Assembly: GCF_029813785.1 (NCBI RefSeq)
Contig: NZ_JARVKY010000017.1
Location: 124,001 to 188,000 of the forward strand
DNA: 64,000 bases
Direction: 5' to 3'
Source of the DNA: Streptomyces sp. DH41
Lineage (GTDB): Bacteria; Actinomycetota; Actinomycetes; Streptomycetales; Streptomycetaceae
How positions within the stretch are numbered: position 1 is the stretch's first letter; every line of letters starts with the position of its first letter. The position numbers and the translations under genes were made by a program. The notes beneath the pieces were generated by a model. That model saw nothing but the letters and a program-made list of their open reading frames with translations, searched no databases and was not told the origin of the DNA. Shown in pieces: positions 57,232-64,000 of the stretch.

Positions 57232-58182
57232 TCAGCCGCCGCGTGTGCTCAGTGAGGCCAGATAGGCGTTGTATGCCTCAAGTTCCTTGTCGCCGTCGCG
57301 CTCGGCCGCCCGGTCGCTGCGCCGGGCCTGCCGCTCCTCGGAGGCGTACCACTGGAACAGCAGCGCGAGCAGCACCAGCACGGACGGGACCTCGCTGAAG
57401 GCCCAGGCGATGCCGCCGGCCGCGTTCTGGTCGGAGAGCGCGTCGATGCCGAGCGACGCGGGCGGGTTCTTGAACGTCTCGACCATGGGCGAGGACGCCA
57501 TCATCAGCGCGATGCCGAAGAAGGCGTGGAACGGCATGCCCGCGAACAGTTCCAGCATCCGCATCAGGTAGCCCGGCCGGTGGGGGCCCGGGTCCACGCC
57601 CATGATCGGCCAGAAGAACACCACGCCGACGGCGAGGAAGTGCACCATCATCGCGATGTGCCCGACCTGGGAGCCCATGAGGAAGTCGAAGAGGGGGGTG
57701 AAGTACAGCGCGTACAGGCTCGCGATGAACAGCGGGATGGTGAACGCGGGGTGCGTGATGATCCGCATGTAGCGGCTGTGCAGCAGCATCAGCAGCAGTT
57801 CGCGGACGCCCTTGCGGCCACGGCCCGCGGGCGGCAGCGCGCGCAGGGCGAGGGTGATCGGGGCGCCGAGCAGCAGCAGGATCGGCGACACCATGCTGAT
57901 CATCATGTGCTGCACCATGTGCACGCTGAACATGACCATGCCGTAGTCGTTGAGCTTGGTGCACATCATCAGCGCGACGCTCAGCACCCCGACGACGAAG
58001 GACACGGTCCGGCCCACCGGCCACCTGTCACCGCGCCGGGTCAGACGCACGACGCCCCATCCGTAGAGCGCCAGTCCCAGGAGGCAGGCGATCAGGAAGA
58101 AGGGGTCGGCCGACCACGCGAGACCTCGCCCCAGCGTGAACGGCGGCAGATCCATCGTCATGCCGTGCCCGCTGTGATCCAT
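57232..58182 (-). CDS. ctaG: Cytochrome c oxidase assembly protein (CtaG/Caa3 type)
   Basis: A 316-residue protein with seven membrane helices. His-rich metal-handling segments include MDHSGHGMTM at the N terminus, FSVHMVQHMMISMVSPILLL, HIAMMVHFLAVG and GMPFHAFFGIALM. This is the Caa3_CtaG family, implicated in copper delivery to cytochrome oxidase. The C-terminal tail is charged. The start is ATG 58182. The Met/His-rich head could bind copper. Confidence 0.92.
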   Translation of the reverse strand: MDHSGHGMTMDLPPFTLGRGLAWSADPFFLIACLLGLALYGWGVVRLTRRGDRWPVGRTVSFVVGVLSVALMMCTKLNDYGMVMFSVHMVQHMMISMVSPILLLLGAPITLALRALPPAGRGRKGVRELLLMLLHSRYMRIITHPAFTIPLFIASLYALYFTPLFDFLMGSQVGHIAMMVHFLAVGVVFFWPIMGVDPGPHRPGYLMRMLELFAGMPFHAFFGIALMMASSPMVETFKNPPASLGIDALSDQNAAGGIAWAFSEVPSVLVLLALLFQWYASEERQARRSDRAAERDGDKELEAYNAYLASLSTRGG

Positions 58183-58248
58183 CCGCCGGCTCCTGTTTCG
58201 TGGGGGTTGAGCGCGGTTGAGCGCTGTCTGTCCGAAGCAAGACTAGAA

Positions 58249-58280
58249 CCGCCCCCGGCCACACTCGTGACCGGGGGCGG
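58249..58280. terminator. Hairpin between pfkA and ctaG
   Basis: CCGCCCCCGG (58249-58258) pairs with CCGGGGGCGG (58271-58280), followed on the plus strand by CTTGTCG. It lies 18 bp beyond the pfkA stop and upstream of ctaG, so it probably ends pfkA transcription. Confidence 0.75.
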
Positions 58281-58298
58281 CTTGTCGTCGGGCTCGCC

Positions 58299-59324
58299 TC
58301 AGAGAACGCACTCCGCTTCCGCGTACCGCTCGTCCGGCACCGTCTTCAGCGTCTCCACGGCCTCCGCCAGAGACACCATCGCGATGTCCGTCCCGCGCAG
58401 GGCCGTCATCATCCCGAACTCCCCGCGGTGCACGGCTTCCACCGCGTGCCAGCCGAACCGGGTGGCCAGCACCCGGTCGTACGCCGTCGGCGTGCCGCCG
58501 CGCTGGACGTGTCCGAGTATCACCGGCCGGGCCTCCTTGCCGAGGCGCTCCTCCAGCTCGATCGAGAGCTGGCGGGCGATCCCGGCGAAGCGCTCGTGGC
58601 CGTAGACGTCCTTGCCGCCCTCGTCGAAGTCCATGCCGCCGGCCTTCGGCTTGGCGCCCTCCGCGGCCACCACGATGGCGAACCGCTTGCCCGCCGAGAA
58701 GCGCTCGCCGACCTTGGCGGTCAGCTCGTCGATGTCGAAGGGCCGCTCCGGGACGACGACGGCGTGCGCGCCGGCCGCCATGCCCGAGTGCAGCGCGATC
58801 CAGCCGGTGTGACGGCCCATGACCTCGACGATCAGCACCCGCTGGTGGGACTCGGCGGTGGTCTTCAGCCGGTCCAGGGCCTCGGTGGCCACGGTGACGG
58901 CCGTGTCGAAGCCGAAGGTGACGTCCGTGACGGCGATGTCGTTGTCGATGGTCTTCGGTACGCCCACGATCGGCAGGCCGTTGTCGGACAGCAGCCGGGC
59001 CGCCTTCAGCGTGCCCTCACCGCCGATCGGGATGATCGCGTCCAGACCGAGTTCCTCGACGTGCCCCCGGGCACGCTCCACGCCGTCCCGCAGATGCTCG
59101 GGACGGACCCGGGAGGAGCCGAGAATGGTGCCGCCGCGGGCCAGGATGCCACCGACCGCGTCGAGGTCGAGCTTGAGGTAGTCGCACTCCAGGAGGCCCT
59201 TCCAGCCGTCCCGGAAGCCGATGACCTCGTCGCCGTGGTCGACGACGGCGCGGTGCACGACGGACCGTATGACGGCGTTCAGGCCGGGGCAGTCACCGCC
59301 GGACGTGAGGACACCAATGCGCAT
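58299..59324 (-). CDS. pfkA: 6-phosphofructokinase
   Basis: A 341-residue PFK. The N terminus is RIGVLTSGGDCPGLNAVIR, the nucleotide site IPIGGEGTLKAA, the substrate loop PKTIDNDIAVTD with the catalytic Asp, EVMGRHTGWIA, and HVQRGGTPTAYDR. The Gly in GGEGT, where PPi enzymes have Asp, favours ATP as donor, and PKTIDND places it in the mixed group III typical of actinomycetes. ATG 59324 is the start; the ribosome binding site is weak. It phosphorylates fructose-6-P in glycolysis. Confidence 0.95.
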   Translation of the reverse strand: MRIGVLTSGGDCPGLNAVIRSVVHRAVVDHGDEVIGFRDGWKGLLECDYLKLDLDAVGGILARGGTILGSSRVRPEHLRDGVERARGHVEELGLDAIIPIGGEGTLKAARLLSDNGLPIVGVPKTIDNDIAVTDVTFGFDTAVTVATEALDRLKTTAESHQRVLIVEVMGRHTGWIALHSGMAAGAHAVVVPERPFDIDELTAKVGERFSAGKRFAIVVAAEGAKPKAGGMDFDEGGKDVYGHERFAGIARQLSIELEERLGKEARPVILGHVQRGGTPTAYDRVLATRFGWHAVEAVHRGEFGMMTALRGTDIAMVSLAEAVETLKTVPDERYAEAECVL

Positions 59325-59537
59325 AGCCCGGAATACCTTCTCAAGTGGCACGGGGGCCGGACCGCGCTGTCCGGCTCGATTCCCGCCACCCTAGCGGCAT
59401 CGGGGGGCGGGACCGAACCACGCGTCCGCCTACTGGACGTGCCCGCTCACCTGTGCGGATGAGTCATCAGACGGGCCCGCCCGCGGAGGCCCGGACGGGC
59501 TCGCCCCCCAGGCCCGGCAGGCTGCCGCGCCGCCGGT

Positions 59538-60272
59538 CTACGCCGGCTGCTGCGCGGCGGCGATGCGCTCGTTGCGCAGCGCCTCGTACCAGCGGTCGTC
59601 GGTCGGCGGCAGCGCGTTCACGTCGAGGGCCAGCTTCAGCAGCAGGTCCGCGATCTGCGGGTTGCGCGCCAGCACCGGGCCGTGCATGTAGGTGCCGAAG
59701 ACCGTGTCGTTGTACGCGCCCTCCGTACCGTCGCCCGTGCCGTTGCCGTTGCCGTTGCCGAAACGGACCTGGGCGAGCGGGCGGGCGCCGGGGCCGATGT
59801 GCGTGATGCCCTGGTGGTTCTCGAAGCCGGTCAGCGGCGGCAGGCCCAGGCGCGGGTCGATGTCGCCGAGGACGTCGCCGACGCACCGGGCGCCCTCGCC
59901 GCGGGTGGAGACCACGTCGAGCAGGCCGAGGCCCGGCTCGCGCTGGCCCAGGTCGTTGATGAACTCCTGGCCCAGGATCTGGTAGCCGGCGCAGACGGAG
60001 AAGACGATCGCGCCGTTCTCCACCGCCCGGTACAGGCCGCCGTCCCGGCGCAGCCGCTCGGCTGCCAGCCGCTGCGGGCGGTCCTCACCGCCGCCGATCA
60101 GGTAGATGTCGCCGGAGGTCGGGATCGGCTGGTCGCTGCGCACGTCGAGCCGGGCCACGTCGAGGCCGCGCTGGCGTGCCCGGCGCTCCACGACGAGGGC
60201 GTTGCCCTGGTCGCCGTACGTGCTGAGGAGGTCCGGGTAGATCCAGACGATCCGCAGTTGGTTGTCGCTCAC
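59538..60272 (-). CDS. gatD: Lipid II glutamine amidotransferase subunit GatD
   Basis: A 244-residue class I-type (CobB/CobQ-like) glutaminase. The nucleophile Cys is in FSVCAGYQILGQEF, and the catalytic His is in GTYMHGPVLARNP; YLIGGGEDRPQ is the oxyanion region. With MurT it amidates D-Glu to D-iGln in the peptidoglycan stem. The start is GTG 60272 with AGGGGA upstream, 23 bp after murT. A run of Gly-Asn repeats (FGNGNGNGTGDG) forms a flexible loop. Confidence 0.94.
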   Translation of the reverse strand: MSDNQLRIVWIYPDLLSTYGDQGNALVVERRARQRGLDVARLDVRSDQPIPTSGDIYLIGGGEDRPQRLAAERLRRDGGLYRAVENGAIVFSVCAGYQILGQEFINDLGQREPGLGLLDVVSTRGEGARCVGDVLGDIDPRLGLPPLTGFENHQGITHIGPGARPLAQVRFGNGNGNGTGDGTEGAYNDTVFGTYMHGPVLARNPQIADLLLKLALDVNALPPTDDRWYEALRNERIAAAQQPA

Positions 60273-60295
60273 GAAAGTCCCCTGAAGTCTCGCGG

Positions 60296-61534
60296 TCAGT
60301 TGCCGACGCGGCGGCGCAGGTCCTGGAAGGCGGTGTAGTTCGCGATGACCTCGATGCGGCCGGGCGGGCACAGCTGCACCGCCTGGTCGATGTCCTCGCA
60401 GACCTGGAACTGCTGGTTCGCGACCTCCAGGCGCACCGCGAGGTCCAGCTTCCGGTCACCGACCAGGCAGATCGGATGGCCGGTCAGCCGGGTGTAGTCC
60501 ACGTCCCACAGCCAGGAGGTGTCGGTGCCGTCGGCGCCGCGCGCGTTCACCGAGAGGATCACCGGGGTCGGCGGCGGGTCGATCAGGGAGAAGGTCTCCA
60601 GCCAGCCCGCCGGGTTCTTGGCGAGCAGCAGGCGCAGGTCACGGCCCTGGTACTGCACGACGTCGTAGCGTCCGGCGACCGCCTGCACCTGGTACATGCG
60701 CTCCAGGGCGACCTGCGGCGGCACCCCGAACACGGCGGCGACGGCCGCCGACGAGGCGGCGTTGGCCTTGTTGGCGCGGCCCGGCAGCTGGAGGTGGATC
60801 GGCCAGGCGGAGCCGTGCGGGTCGAGTACGTGGTCGCCGGACAGGGCCCAGCTCGGCGTGGGCCGGCGGAAGCCGCACTCGCCGCAGAACCAGTCGTCAC
60901 CGGGGCGCTGCATCACACCGCCGCAGGACGGGCAGGACCAGGCGTCGTCCTTCCACATCTGCCCGGCCGCGACCCAGATCACGTTGGGGGAGGAGGACGC
61001 CGCCCACACCACCAGCGGGTCGTCGGCGTTGGCGACGACCACGGCCTTGGAACCGGCCAGGCCCTCGCGCCAGTTCTCGGCGAGCATCCGGGTCTCCGCG
61101 GCGCGGTCCAGCTGGTCGCGGGAGAGGTTGAGCAGGGCGATGCACTTCGGCTCGGTGGCCTGGGCGACGCCGACGAGGTACTTCTCGTCGACCTCGATGA
61201 CGCCGAACCGGGCCTCCGAGCCGCCCGCGAGCGCCGAGGTGATGCCGGCCGGCATGTTGGCCCCGAGCGCGTTGGAGACGACCGGACCGGCCGCCTTGAG
61301 CGCCTCGGCGATGAGCCGGGTGGTGGTGGTCTTGCCGTTGGTCGCCGAGACGAGGGTCACGTCCAGGTGCTGGGCGAGCCGTGCGAGGAGGTCGGGATCG
61401 AGTCTCAGCGCGACCTTGCCGCCGATCACCGAACCACTGCCGCGCCCCGCGGCACGAGATGCCGCCGCGACCGCCTTGCCCGCGGTCACGGCGATCTTGG
61501 CCCGGGGCGAAAGCGGGTCCGAGTTGCCTGCCAT
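60296..61534 (-). CDS. murT: Lipid II isoglutaminyl synthase subunit MurT
   Basis: A 412-residue Mur-ligase homologue. The ATP loop is VSATNGKTTTTRLI, substrate region NALGANMPAGITSAL and NLSRDQLDR. A four-Cys ribbon CPSCG...CGECG (about 200-221) is the MurT zinc ribbon inside the central domain, and the C-terminal DUF1727 domain is present. It activates the alpha-carboxyl of D-Glu for amidation by GatD. It is divergent from def. Confidence 0.95.
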   Translation of the reverse strand: MAGNSDPLSPRAKIAVTAGKAVAAASRAAGRGSGSVIGGKVALRLDPDLLARLAQHLDVTLVSATNGKTTTTRLIAEALKAAGPVVSNALGANMPAGITSALAGGSEARFGVIEVDEKYLVGVAQATEPKCIALLNLSRDQLDRAAETRMLAENWREGLAGSKAVVVANADDPLVVWAASSSPNVIWVAAGQMWKDDAWSCPSCGGVMQRPGDDWFCGECGFRRPTPSWALSGDHVLDPHGSAWPIHLQLPGRANKANAASSAAVAAVFGVPPQVALERMYQVQAVAGRYDVVQYQGRDLRLLLAKNPAGWLETFSLIDPPPTPVILSVNARGADGTDTSWLWDVDYTRLTGHPICLVGDRKLDLAVRLEVANQQFQVCEDIDQAVQLCPPGRIEVIANYTAFQDLRRRVGN

Positions 61535-61703
61535 CAGTTCTCGATCCTCCTTGCGTACGCGCCGCGCCTGAAGCCTGACGGCCACGTGGTGTGGACCTCA
61601 GCCTATCGAGATCCGTTCGCACTCCCGAATCGCGGCACCGGTCACGGGGTTTTGGCGGTGGGCGCGAGCCGCCGCGGGACACAGGGACCTTACTCTTGCC
61701 GCC

Positions 61704-62243
61704 ATGCGACACGGCTCCATCCCGGGCGCCCACGGGCGCACCCGCCCCCTCGGCCTCCTCGGCGACCCCGTCCTGCACGCGCCCTGCGAGGAGGTGACGG
61801 ACTTCGGTCCGGAACTCGCGGCCCTGGTGGAGGACTTGTTCGCGACCATGTACGCCGCGCGCGGCGTGGGCCTGGCCGCGAACCAGATCGGCGAGCCGGT
61901 ACGCGTCTTCGTGTACGACTGCCCGGACGACGAGGACGAGCGCCATCTCGGCCACGTGGTGAACCCGCGGCTGGTCGAGACCGGCGGGGTGGTGGTGCGC
62001 GGGCCGGAGGGCTGTCTGTCGCTGCCGGGCCTGGAGGCCGGGACGGAGCGTCACGACGAGGCGGTCGTGACGGGTCTCACGATGGCCGGGGAGCCGGTCA
62101 CCGTGCGCGGGACGGGGTTCTTCGCCCGGTGCCTCCAGCACGAGTGCGATCATCTGGAGGGCCGGGTGTACGCCGATCGCCTGACGGGCCGGCGCCACCG
62201 GAAGCTGATGCGGCAGGTGGCGCGGGCGTCCTGGCACCGCTGA
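61704..62243 (+). CDS. def: Peptide deformylase
   Basis: A 179-residue metalloenzyme. All three motifs are present: GVGLAANQIG, EGCLSLPG (Cys ligand) and HECDHLEG (two His and the catalytic Glu). It removes the formyl group from nascent proteins. ATG 61704 lies 7 bp after TACTCT, suggesting a leaderless mRNA. It is divergent from murT. Confidence 0.95.
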   Translation: MRHGSIPGAHGRTRPLGLLGDPVLHAPCEEVTDFGPELAALVEDLFATMYAARGVGLAANQIGEPVRVFVYDCPDDEDERHLGHVVNPRLVETGGVVVRGPEGCLSLPGLEAGTERHDEAVVTGLTMAGEPVTVRGTGFFARCLQHECDHLEGRVYADRLTGRRHRKLMRQVARASWHR

Positions 62244-62359
62244 GCGCGTCGCCCGGCTGCCGGCGGCCACGGATGCGTCCCGCGCCCGGCGCGTGGCCTG
62301 AGGCACCGTCGGGGAGGCGGCAGCGGCAGCGGCACTGGCCCGGCAACGGCGCGGCACTG

Positions 62360-62460
62360 GCACCGGCGTGCGGCCGGGCCCGGCATTGGTCCGGCACGGC
62401 ACCGGCGTGCGGCCGGGCCCGGCCCGCGACCGTCAGAAGCCGGGCCCGCGACCGTCAGAA
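62360..62460. repeat. Short tandem duplications in the def-TetR convergent gap
   Basis: A 25-bp segment starting GCACCGGCGTGCGGCC is present exactly at 62360-62384 and 62399-62423. Beyond it, CCCGCGACCGTCAGAAGCC occurs twice (from 62423 and from 62446), and the second copy contains the TetR stop codon. The gap 62244-62454 holds no gene and is made largely of such duplications and GGCACTGG/GGCACCGG variants. Confidence 0.75.
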
Positions 62461-63111
62461 GCCCGGGCCGCCCGCCTTGTCGCCGGCCGCGGCGAGGCGG
62501 CCCCACAGCAGGTCGGCCAGGGTGCGCACCAACTCCGTGCGGGAGCAAGGGCGTTCGCCCAGCCACCAGTCCCCGGCGGCGTGCATCATGCCGACGATTC
62601 CGTGCCCCCACACCCGGGCCAGCTGCTGGGTGCCCGGTCCGACATCGAGGCGTTCCTCTATGACCTGGGCCAGTTCCTCGCCCATGCGGCGCAGCAGCGG
62701 CGCCGAGTGCTTGCCGATGTCGAAGCCCTGCTCGGTCTGGTCGCCCGTCGGGGCGGCGCCCTCCGCCGGATGCATCAGGAAGCGGTACACCTGCGGGCGG
62801 GCCTCTATGGCCGCCAGATAGGTGTCCAAGGTGGCCTCGACGCGGTCCCGCCGTTCCGCCGGAGCGTCGAGGGCGGCCCGCAGCGAGGACAGGAGCGCGT
62901 CCGTGTGCCGCCGGGCGAGGGCGGCGTAGAGTCCGCTCTTGTCGCCGAAGTGGCGGTAGAGGATCGGCTTGGTGATGCCTGCCTCGGCGGCGATGGCGTT
63001 CATCGAGGCCTGGGGGCCGTCGCGCAGCACCACCCGGTCGGCGGCCTCCAGCAGCTCACGCCGGCGGCGGTCGGCGGACCGCTGTTGATCGGTCCGCTGC
63101 GTGGTGTCCAT
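62455..63111 (-). CDS. TetR-family transcriptional regulator
   Basis: A 218-residue regulator. The helix-turn-helix is at about 15-62 (LLEAADRVVLRDGPQASMNAI and GITKPILYRHFGDKSGLYA). The helical C-terminal domain resembles regulators of fatty-acid or alkane metabolism (TetR_C group with GHGIVGMMHAAGDWWLG). ATG 63111 has GGAGAG upstream. It is divergent from an acyl-CoA dehydrogenase gene, its probable target through the inverted repeat at 63226-63247. Its stop codon lies in a tandem duplication. Confidence 0.93.
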   Translation of the reverse strand: MDTTQRTDQQRSADRRRRELLEAADRVVLRDGPQASMNAIAAEAGITKPILYRHFGDKSGLYAALARRHTDALLSSLRAALDAPAERRDRVEATLDTYLAAIEARPQVYRFLMHPAEGAAPTGDQTEQGFDIGKHSAPLLRRMGEELAQVIEERLDVGPGTQQLARVWGHGIVGMMHAAGDWWLGERPCSRTELVRTLADLLWGRLAAAGDKAGGPGF

Positions 63112-63225
63112 GTGCTCTCCCCACCCGTGCTGTTTCGGTGACGCCTGCGCAAAGTAACACCTGGCGGACACCCGGCATCGAACGGGAGGGCGACGGGGCC
63201 TCGGGAGTTGACTTTTCCTACCCGC

Positions 63226-63247
63226 CGGTAACAGACTCGGGTTACCG
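63226..63247 (+). promoter_or_regulatory. Inverted-repeat operator and promoter of the acyl-CoA dehydrogenase gene
   Basis: CGGTAAC-AGACTCGG-GTTACCG is a perfect 7-bp inverted repeat. Just upstream, TTGACT (63208-63213) with an 18-bp spacer and CAGACT (63232-63237) form a promoter, so the repeat covers the -10. Extra GTAAC half-sites occur at 63251-63255 and near 63155. It is the likely binding site for the divergent TetR. Confidence 0.65.
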
Positions 63248-63280
63248 CAAGTAACATGCACGTGCGTCACTGGAGGGGAC

Positions 63281-64000
63281 ATGGCCGAGTTCACCATGGA
63301 GCTGAGCGACGAACAGAAGGAGGTCCGGGACTGGCTGCACGGCTTCGCGGCCGACGTCATCCGCCCCGCGGCCGCCGAATGGGACGAGCGTGAGGAGACT
63401 CCCTGGCCAGTCATCCAGGAGGCCGCCAAGGTCGGCATCTACTCCCTCGACTTCTACGCCCAGCAGTACTTCGACCCCACCGGCCTCGGTATCCCCATGG
63501 CGATGGAGGAACTGTTCTGGGGTGACGCCGGCATCGCGCTGTCCATCGTCGGCACCGGCCTCGCCGCCGTCGGCGTCCTCGCCAACGGCACCGAGGAGCA
63601 GATCGGCACCTGGATCCCCCAGATGTACGGCGACGCCGACGACGTGAAGCTCGCCGCGTTCTGCTCCTCCGAGCCCGACGCCGGCTCCGACGTGGCGTCC
63701 ATGCGCACACGTGCCGTGTACGACGAGGCCAAGGACGAGTGGGTGCTCAACGGCACCAAGACCTGGGCGACCAACGGCGGCATCGCGAACGTCCACGTCG
63801 TGGTCGCGGTCGTCGACGCGGAGCTGGGCTCCAAGGGCCATGCCTCCTTCATCGTCCCGCCGGGCACCCCCGGGCTGTCCCAGGGCCAGAAGTTCAAGAA
63901 GCACGGCATCCGCGCCTCGCACACCGCCGAGGTGATCCTCGACAACGTGCGCCTCCCCGGCTCCTGCCTGCTCGGCGGCAAGGAGAAGCTGGACGCGCGC
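63281..64000 (+). CDS. Acyl-CoA dehydrogenase, N-terminal part (cut by window end)
   Basis: The window shows 240 codons, open to the last base. ELSDEQKEVRDWLHGFAADVIRPAAAEWDE begins the helical N domain (ELSDEQKEVRDW quoted), AAFCSSEPDAGSDVASMRT is the first FAD-binding signature, and WVLNGTKTWATNGGIANVHVVVAV is the beta domain (NGTKTWATNGG). ATG 63281 has GGAGGGG. It oxidises acyl-CoA with FAD; the C-terminal domain with the catalytic Glu is outside. Probably controlled by the divergent TetR. Confidence 0.95.
   Translation, partial: MAEFTMELSDEQKEVRDWLHGFAADVIRPAAAEWDEREETPWPVIQEAAKVGIYSLDFYAQQYFDPTGLGIPMAMEELFWGDAGIALSIVGTGLAAVGVLANGTEEQIGTWIPQMYGDADDVKLAAFCSSEPDAGSDVASMRTRAVYDEAKDEWVLNGTKTWATNGGIANVHVVVAVVDAELGSKGHASFIVPPGTPGLSQGQKFKKHGIRASHTAEVILDNVRLPGSCLLGGKEKLDAR

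Overview
The window is a GC-rich actinobacterial chromosome segment, almost certainly from a Streptomyces. GC is near 72 percent with strong third-position bias, GTG and even TTG or CTG starts occur, one rare TTA codon sits in a regulator, and the gene content is typical of the genus (XRE-DUF397 module, MurT/GatD, ECF41 sigma factor, DasR-like regulator, c-di-AMP riboswitch). The order purB - bio - ure - rocD - pfkA resembles, from memory, the S. coelicolor SCO12xx region. No alignment could be run.

Layout. (1) 1-9.5 kb: edge of a probable specialised-metabolite or lipid locus. A flavin reductase tail, a DAO-type FAD oxidoreductase and a WS/DGAT-like acyltransferase lie on the plus strand. 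They converge on a six-gene minus-strand run: HD-like protein, flavin-dependent halogenase, ECF sigma factor, a NPLAALAG-repeat protein, a UbiB/ABC1 kinase-like protein and a methyltransferase. (2) 9.7-15.2 kb: hydrolases and regulators (SRPBCC protein, two alpha/beta hydrolases with overlapping 3' ends, ECF41 sigma, a GntR/HutC regulator with a dre-like palindrome, a ROK regulator). (3) 15.3-27.8 kb: a two-component system divergent from an ABC-2 exporter, a Mug-type glycosylase coupled to purB through a probable CTG start, an SGNH hydrolase, paired CorC/CNNM-type proteins, GNAT, LLM oxidoreductase, an RHH/Doc-like toxin-antitoxin pair and a methyltransferase. (4) 27.9-32.5 kb: biotin locus bioBAD divergent from bioF; BioB carries an unusual Cys/His nonapeptide tail. 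(5) 32.5-37.5 kb: XRE-DUF397 plus ATP-binding regulator module with a TTA codon, an NlpC/P60 hydrolase under a c-di-AMP (ydaO) riboswitch, a ClpP remnant, and a membrane protein divergent from a TetR. (6) 37.5-42.4 kb: urease ureABCFGD, without ureE, preceded by a GlnR-like box. (7) 42.4-51.1 kb: secreted Tap-like peptidase, epimerase, PlsC-like acyltransferase, MHS transporter, RpiB homologue, and an arginine/ornithine pair (dimethylargininase and rocD) downstream of an Lrp regulator. (8) 51.2-55.3 kb: an operon of LytTR response regulator, small membrane protein, SSS symporter and LytS kinase, likely sensing and importing one small carboxylate. (9) 55.3-64 kb: small membrane protein, membrane pseudokinase, CtaG, pfkA, MurT/GatD, peptide deformylase, and a TetR divergent from an acyl-CoA dehydrogenase cut by the window end.

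The parts that look least ordinary are the halogenase/sigma/repeat-protein/UbiB run, the BioB tail, the degenerate Doc-type pair, the membrane pseudokinase, and several regulatory sites read directly from the sequence (riboswitch, GlnR box, dre site, phased repeats, leaderless promoters).
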